A stretch of 64,000 bases of DNA from Planctomycetaceae bacterium (lineage in GTDB: Bacteria > Planctomycetota > Planctomycetia > Gemmatales > Gemmataceae): contig PNLP01000004.1 in the NCBI GenBank assembly GCA_013823135.1, positions 62,001 to 126,000 of the forward strand. The letters run 5' to 3'. Positions 59,967 through 64,000 of the stretch are shown piece after piece (position 1 is the first letter of the stretch; every line of letters starts with the position of its first letter). The notes beneath the pieces were generated by a model, which saw only the letters and a program-made list of their open reading frames with translations, ran no database searches and had not been told where the DNA came from. A program made the translations under genes and the position numbers.

Positions 59967-61238
59967 AATGAACTTGTACGAGCCGGGGGTCGGAACCGGT
60001 GGGACGGGATTGTCGCCCCAGGCGTAAGCCTTCGGAGACAGTGACTTGCCGGAGTTGATGAATTGCTTCCAGGTCACGCGTTGACCGGAGTACGCCGCCT
60101 CACGTGCGAAGATTGCCATTCCGCTACTGAGCGCGGCGGTCTCGCCGTCGTTGATCGGCTTGCCGGCGCGGATGCTCGCGAAGAGTTCGTCGTGTTCGAC
60201 CTGATACATATCCTTCGATTCACCCTCGAACTCCCACGCCTTGCCGCCGGTTGGGGTCACGGTGTGCTTCATCAACTGAGACTGACCCTTCGTGCCCATG
60301 ACGTGGTCGTTCACGTCCGACTGGCACCCCGGCATCTGTCGGCAGGCCGAGAACACCTTCACGCCACCAGGGAACTCCAACGTGCAAGCGAAGTGGTCGT
60401 AGATGTTGCCGTACTTTTCCTCGACGCGAACCTGGCGGCCACCGACGCCGGTTGCGGCGATCGGTTCGAGCCCCTTGAGAACCCAGTTCGCCTTGTCGAA
60501 GTTGTGGCAGTGTTGCTCGACGATGAAGTCGCCGGAGAGCCACGAGAAGTAGTACCAGTTCCGCATCTGGTAATCCATTTGCGTCCACTTGGGATCGCTC
60601 CCCCGCCACCACAGCGGCCCGGTGTGGTAGGTGATGTTCATGGCAACCACGTCGCCGATCTCACCGTCGTGAATCCGCTTCACGGTCTCGCGCTTCGCCC
60701 GGTCGTAGCGGAAGCAGTAGCCCGAGCAGAGGCCGGTCCCCTTCTCCTTCGCGAGCTTCGCGCTTTCGATCACGGAGCGAATGCCGGGGGCATCCACAGC
60801 AACAGGCTTTTCGCAGAAGACGTGCTTGCCCGCCTCGACAGCCGCTTGGAGGTGGATCGGCCGGAAGCCGGGCGGCGTGGTGAGGATCACCACATCGACG
60901 CCGCAATCGAGAAGTTTCTTGTACCCGTCGAAGCCGTCGAAGCAGCGGTCGGGTGCGACATCGATCTTGCCGGCGATGTCCTTGATTTTCTTGAGGTTCG
61001 AGAGACTATCCTGGAGTCGGTCGGAGAACGCATCGCACATCGCGACGAGCTTCACGTTCGGGTCGGCCCGGAGAGCCTCGCGGGCCGCACCGGTGCCACG
61101 ACCGCCGCAACCGACGAGGCCGATTCGGAGGACTTCGTTACCACCGGCGGCATACGCACCGGGGAGGAGAACACTGGTGGCAACTGCGGAGGCTGCGGAC
61201 GTTTTCAAGAACGCCCGGCGGGAGCTGGGTTCAGTCAT
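59964..61238 (-). CDS. Secreted Gfo/Idh/MocA-family oxidoreductase (second)
   Basis: Starting at ATG 61236-61238 the product has 424 residues. The twin-arginine leader is SSRRAFLKTSAASAVATSVLL. The dinucleotide fold is VLRIGLVGCGGRGTGAA and the active-site motif FCEKPVAVD is clear, with the substrate domain GLCSGYCFRYD, MNITYHTGPLWWRG and SGDFIVEQHCHNFD. It is distinct from the protein at 57680-58897 (longer, different C-terminal domain). Together with the TIM-barrel protein it suggests a periplasmic oxidation-isomerisation-reduction route for a sugar, as in other planctomycete clusters; the sugar is unknown. Confidence 0.9.
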   Translation of the reverse strand: MTEPSSRRAFLKTSAASAVATSVLLPGAYAAGGNEVLRIGLVGCGGRGTGAAREALRADPNVKLVAMCDAFSDRLQDSLSNLKKIKDIAGKIDVAPDRCFDGFDGYKKLLDCGVDVVILTTPPGFRPIHLQAAVEAGKHVFCEKPVAVDAPGIRSVIESAKLAKEKGTGLCSGYCFRYDRAKRETVKRIHDGEIGDVVAMNITYHTGPLWWRGSDPKWTQMDYQMRNWYYFSWLSGDFIVEQHCHNFDKANWVLKGLEPIAATGVGGRQVRVEEKYGNIYDHFACTLEFPGGVKVFSACRQMPGCQSDVNDHVMGTKGQSQLMKHTVTPTGGKAWEFEGESKDMYQVEHDELFASIRAGKPINDGETAALSSGMAIFAREAAYSGQRVTWKQFINSGKSLSPKAYAWGDNPVPPVPTPGSYKFI

Positions 61239-61385
61239 GGTGTTTGCCCTGAGGAGCGAGCGACCCGATCGTGCGGGTGAGGTCGGAAACTGTATTCTGC
61301 GCGACGAGATCACGCCTGTCATGAGTTTTTCGCGGGATGTGATGATTTTGCGATGAGAACCGCGACGAAATGGCCCGACTTCTTC

Positions 61386-62762
61386 TCAGTAATAAACCTG
61401 GCAGCGGAGCCAGAAGAGGTCGAGGCTGTTGGCGAACTTCCCCTTCTCCTCGTTGATCAGCACCGGGGAGCCGAACGCGGAGTGCTGCCAGTCAAATGTC
61501 CACTTGATGTAGCGGTTCCAGTACCAGTTCACGCCCACATCCGTCACGTAGGCATTGTTGGTCCACTTCTCGGGGTCCGCGAACCCGTTGGAGAACACCT
61601 TCTCACTTACGTTCAGTTGGCTGTAGCGTGCGAACGGCTCGAACGCACCAGGGCCGGTTCCGCCACGAGCCGTGAACGGTCGCACGGGATCAACCGGACC
61701 GCGGCCGAGCACTGTCTCCCCCGTCAGGAAGTACCCAGCCGCCACGTTAAACCCACTGATGGGAATCAACGCCGAAACCTGCGTGTCGGTTCGCGTCGAT
61801 CCGAACTGACCCAGATACCCTTCTGCTTCCAGCGACAACCCGCCGACGTACCAACCCGCGTGCAAAGCCCCCTGTCGCCTCGCTCCCGAAGCGACGACTC
61901 GTTCATCAAAATCCAGGAAGATGCTGGATGCGGCGTTCGCGGCTTCGTCGTTCTCGGACGACTGGATCGAAGTCCGCAAAGGTAACAGTTCCGCCGGTTG
62001 AGCCTGCGTGCCAAGCCCAATCGAGCCGCCAAAGAACACGCCCTTGAGTGCGGGCAACGCCGAACTCTGCCAGAACGGCCGGACGTTCACATAACCAACG
62101 GCGTCGCGGGAGTTGTTCACGTCCGCCAACCCTGCGATTTGCCCCGCGAACCCACCCACGGCATACCGGACGCGGTCGTCGAGCACGTCGCCCCACGCCA
62201 TGATCCCCGACTGGCGAGCGAGGCCGAAATTCAGTGGGAACAAGCCGCGTTCCGGGGCGATGAAATACTGTTCGAGGTGGTCGTACCAGTCGTAACTGTA
62301 AGGAACCAAACCGCGACCGAATCGAACCTGAAACTCCTTGGCAAACCGCACGTTCACGTTCGCGTCCAGAACGTCGAACGCCCCCTCAACGCTTCGCTGG
62401 ATTGAGAGTTCGTACTGGAACGGGTCGGTGAGTTGGCCCTCGAAGTAGACCCGGAATCGCGGGATGTACATGCCGCTGCGAGCCGGTTGCTGATCGGTGG
62501 GTGTGAAGAGCTTCGCGTCGTTCTGGGCGAGGAGTCGGAATCGGAGTTCGAAGCGGTCGTCGCGCGACGACAGAACAAAACCGTCTCGGAATCTCGCCTT
62601 GACCGGCAATCCCTCGGCCGCCTCGCTCACTCGCTCGACGGCTTCGCTTCCAGGGATCTCACCTTCACCTGGGCGGGCCGGTTCTCCCGGTGCTTCCTGC
62701 GCAAGGAGGCTTGTGCCGCAAAGCAGCATCGCTCCGACGCAGAGTACAAGGCGATTACCCAC
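61386..62762 (-). CDS. Outer-membrane porin of the OprP/OprO type
   Basis: No ATG is available; I choose the GTG at 62760-62762, which opens a signal peptide (VGNRLVLCVGAMLLCGTSLLA) and gives 458 residues. After an acidic, Pro/Glu-rich stretch the protein is a beta-barrel in pattern: FELRFRLLAQNDAKLF, RFRVYFEGQLTDPFQYELSIQRS, NVRFAKEFQVRFGRGLVPYSYD and the final aromatic-ended strand FWLRCQVYY. The R-F-x-R-x-x-x-x-G-x-x-x-x-x-x-Y/F and GxxxPYS region matches phosphate-selective porins O and P. It would allow anions or phosphorylated solutes across the outer membrane. A TTG 54 bp upstream is the other start option. Confidence 0.85.
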   Translation of the reverse strand: MGNRLVLCVGAMLLCGTSLLAQEAPGEPARPGEGEIPGSEAVERVSEAAEGLPVKARFRDGFVLSSRDDRFELRFRLLAQNDAKLFTPTDQQPARSGMYIPRFRVYFEGQLTDPFQYELSIQRSVEGAFDVLDANVNVRFAKEFQVRFGRGLVPYSYDWYDHLEQYFIAPERGLFPLNFGLARQSGIMAWGDVLDDRVRYAVGGFAGQIAGLADVNNSRDAVGYVNVRPFWQSSALPALKGVFFGGSIGLGTQAQPAELLPLRTSIQSSENDEAANAASSIFLDFDERVVASGARRQGALHAGWYVGGLSLEAEGYLGQFGSTRTDTQVSALIPISGFNVAAGYFLTGETVLGRGPVDPVRPFTARGGTGPGAFEPFARYSQLNVSEKVFSNGFADPEKWTNNAYVTDVGVNWYWNRYIKWTFDWQHSAFGSPVLINEEKGKFANSLDLFWLRCQVYY

Positions 62763-63062
62763 GACTATCTCGCATTGTGAGCCGCATGAGATAGACACCG
62801 CAACCACATCAATCAAGTTCAGCCGAAATGGTGGGTTTGGGTTAAGCGAACTGTCTGAGCAGTTTGGGTGAAACCTGTGTGGGCAATCCTCGTGAGGTCA
62901 ATCCGTTTGCGGTTGAGCCCCGTCAATGTGTAGAGGGCTGTGACGAACCTTCCCGTTCGGCCCTCACGCAGGTGATGGAACTTCTGCGAGCCGTTGCCTT
63001 AGCGCTCCAGTGGGGGTAGCATCGGCGGCTGTTCGGTCCCCGCTCTCCCCAAGGGTGCGACC
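62763..63062. other. 300-bp divergent intergenic region
   Basis: This separates the porin (-) and LRR lipoprotein (+) starts and should hold both promoters. I find no convincing ORF, repeat or terminator; a few short AT-rich stretches (for example near 62800-62830) could contain promoter elements, but none matches a consensus well enough to call. Confidence 0.4.
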
Positions 63063-63674
63063 ATGATCCGTCTTCTTCCGGCTCTCATGTTCGGGTTGGC
63101 GATCGTGGGTTGTTCCTGTTCCGCAGACCCAAATGAAGCGGCGCGACAAAAGCCGCCTCAGAACCAGACCAATCCGGGAAACGACAAGCAAGCCCCGGAC
63201 CTCGACCCTGCGGTAGCAGCAGCACAAGAGAAAGCAATCGCGTTCATCACCGGCAAGAAGGGGAAGTTCAAACGGAGCGACCACACGATCTCTGAGGTCG
63301 ATTTAAGCTTCAAACCGATCACGGACGCTGAGTTGAAGGAACTCACCACGCTGACGAATCTCACGGTCCTGAACCTGAACTACACCCAGGTGACGGACTC
63401 CGGACTCAAGGAACTCGCGACCTTCAACAACCTCAGCACGCTGACCCTGAGGGGGACGAAAGTGACCGGAGTAGGCTTTCGTGCCCTCTCGCCGCTGAAA
63501 AATCTCTCCTCTCTCGACCTCCGTGCCACCCCGGTGAACGATTCCGGATTGCGAGAAATCGCCACACTCAAGAACCTCACCACGCTCGACCTGATCGCGA
63601 TCATGGGAACCGTTGAGGGCGTCAATGACCTTCAGCGTGCGTTGCCGAGGTGCAAGATCGAAAAGATCCAGTGA
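63063..63674 (+). CDS. Leucine-rich-repeat lipoprotein
   Basis: The 203-residue protein starts at ATG 63063 with AAGGGTG upstream. A lipobox (LAIVGC) ends a short signal peptide, so cysteine 17 should be lipidated and the protein membrane-anchored. A Gln/Pro/Asn-rich linker leads to about five leucine-rich repeats of the 23-24-residue type (ELTTLTNLTVLNLNYTQVTD, ELATFNNLSTLTLRGTKVTG, in parts). These LRRs are of the planctomycete internalin-like kind and mediate protein contacts. The last repeat is less regular and ends RCKIEKIQ. Confidence 0.85.
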   Translation: MIRLLPALMFGLAIVGCSCSADPNEAARQKPPQNQTNPGNDKQAPDLDPAVAAAQEKAIAFITGKKGKFKRSDHTISEVDLSFKPITDAELKELTTLTNLTVLNLNYTQVTDSGLKELATFNNLSTLTLRGTKVTGVGFRALSPLKNLSSLDLRATPVNDSGLREIATLKNLTTLDLIAIMGTVEGVNDLQRALPRCKIEKIQ

Positions 63675-63923
63675 CGCTACTTCTGTTGCTCTCGGAGTGA
63701 CCACTTCCGGTAACGTCGTGTCCAGCGTCGCCTATCTCACAACTGTGCGATGCGACTTCCGGCTCGACCCGGCAGCCAAAACCAATCACACTTTTCCCGA
63801 ATATCATGCCTTGAGCCGTCCAGCGACTCCCCAGTCGAGCAGAAGTGCATCGGCCAGGGTGAGTCGGCATTCGAGTTGCTTTGCAAATCCGAGACACCAG
63901 AACACGGAACGCCGGGAGCACGC

Positions 63924-64000
63924 ATGATTCGGTATTGTGGCTCGGGGGTGCTTTTCTTCGTCGTGATGACTCTGGCTCTCGGTCAGGAGCCGGCATCGCC
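63924..64000 (+). CDS. Start of a secreted protein, truncated by the window end
   Basis: ATG 63924 follows GGGAG at 7 nt spacing. The 25 visible codons encode a signal peptide (MIRYCGSGVLFFVVMTLALG, then QEPAS) and the frame is open to the last base. The function cannot be told. Confidence 0.6.
   Translation, partial: MIRYCGSGVLFFVVMTLALGQEPAS

Overview
The window reads as a chromosomal segment of a planctomycete, most likely in or near the Gemmataceae. The evidence is two DUF1592/DUF1552 secreted cytochrome-type gene pairs, a PVC-type c-type cytochrome with a beta-propeller and HEAT repeats, three Ser/Thr kinases (one with WD40 repeats, one multi-membrane-spanning), an ECF sigma factor fused to a membrane-anchored extracytoplasmic domain, Tat-exported Gfo/Idh/MocA oxidoreductases, and an in-frame ARSASKG repeat peptide that I associate with Gemmata proteins. 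I see no rRNA, intact tRNA, CRISPR array or intact insertion sequence.

Layout. 1-3818 (+): end of an RND adaptor gene and a long RND pump. 3897-7684 (-): DUF1592-DUF1552 pair. 7886-8431 (+): decayed gene. 8441-13762 (-): four-gene operon of DUF1592, DUF1552, alpha/beta hydrolase and secreted protein. 14436-18825 (-): regulatory operon of NtrC-type regulator, histidine kinase and KdpD-type sensor. 19009-24477 (+): Kdp potassium pump operon (31-aa peptide, KdpF, A, B, C). 24919-25806 (+): bestrophin channel. 25888-27903 (-): ECF sigma fusion. 28107-31890 (+): phosphoglycerate mutase, MBL hydrolase, kinase. 31924-39718 (-): small membrane and secreted proteins, PVC cytochrome, WD40 kinase. 39922-43532 (+): OB-fold membrane protein and two glycosyltransferases. 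43508-53527 (-): B12 radical SAM protein, Mug glycosylase, a hypothetical, anti-sigma and ECF sigma factors, RlmN, a membrane kinase, a methyltransferase. 53627-56856 (-): aminotransferase, small Cys protein, aldehyde dehydrogenase. 57026-62762 (-): HdeD-like protein, three-gene secreted sugar-metabolism cluster, porin. 63063-64000 (+): LRR lipoprotein and the start of a secreted protein.

The most interesting part is the Kdp locus. The usual KdpD-KdpE pair is replaced by a KdpD sensor half without a kinase domain, a separate HAMP/PAS histidine kinase and a sigma-54 activator carrying GAFTGA. The kdp promoter region has a good -24/-12 element (GG-N10-GC) and, about 100 bp upstream, two TGCA-N3-TGCA palindromes exactly 21 bp apart. 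The operon opens with a 31-codon membrane peptide easily missed by gene callers, and KdpC carries an insert of about 155 residues. Other notable points are a duplicated porter subdomain in the RND pump, an A-B-A-B repeat in the ECF fusion, and a cluster of short palindromic repeats at 53.5-60 kb, two of which sit in frame inside enzyme genes.
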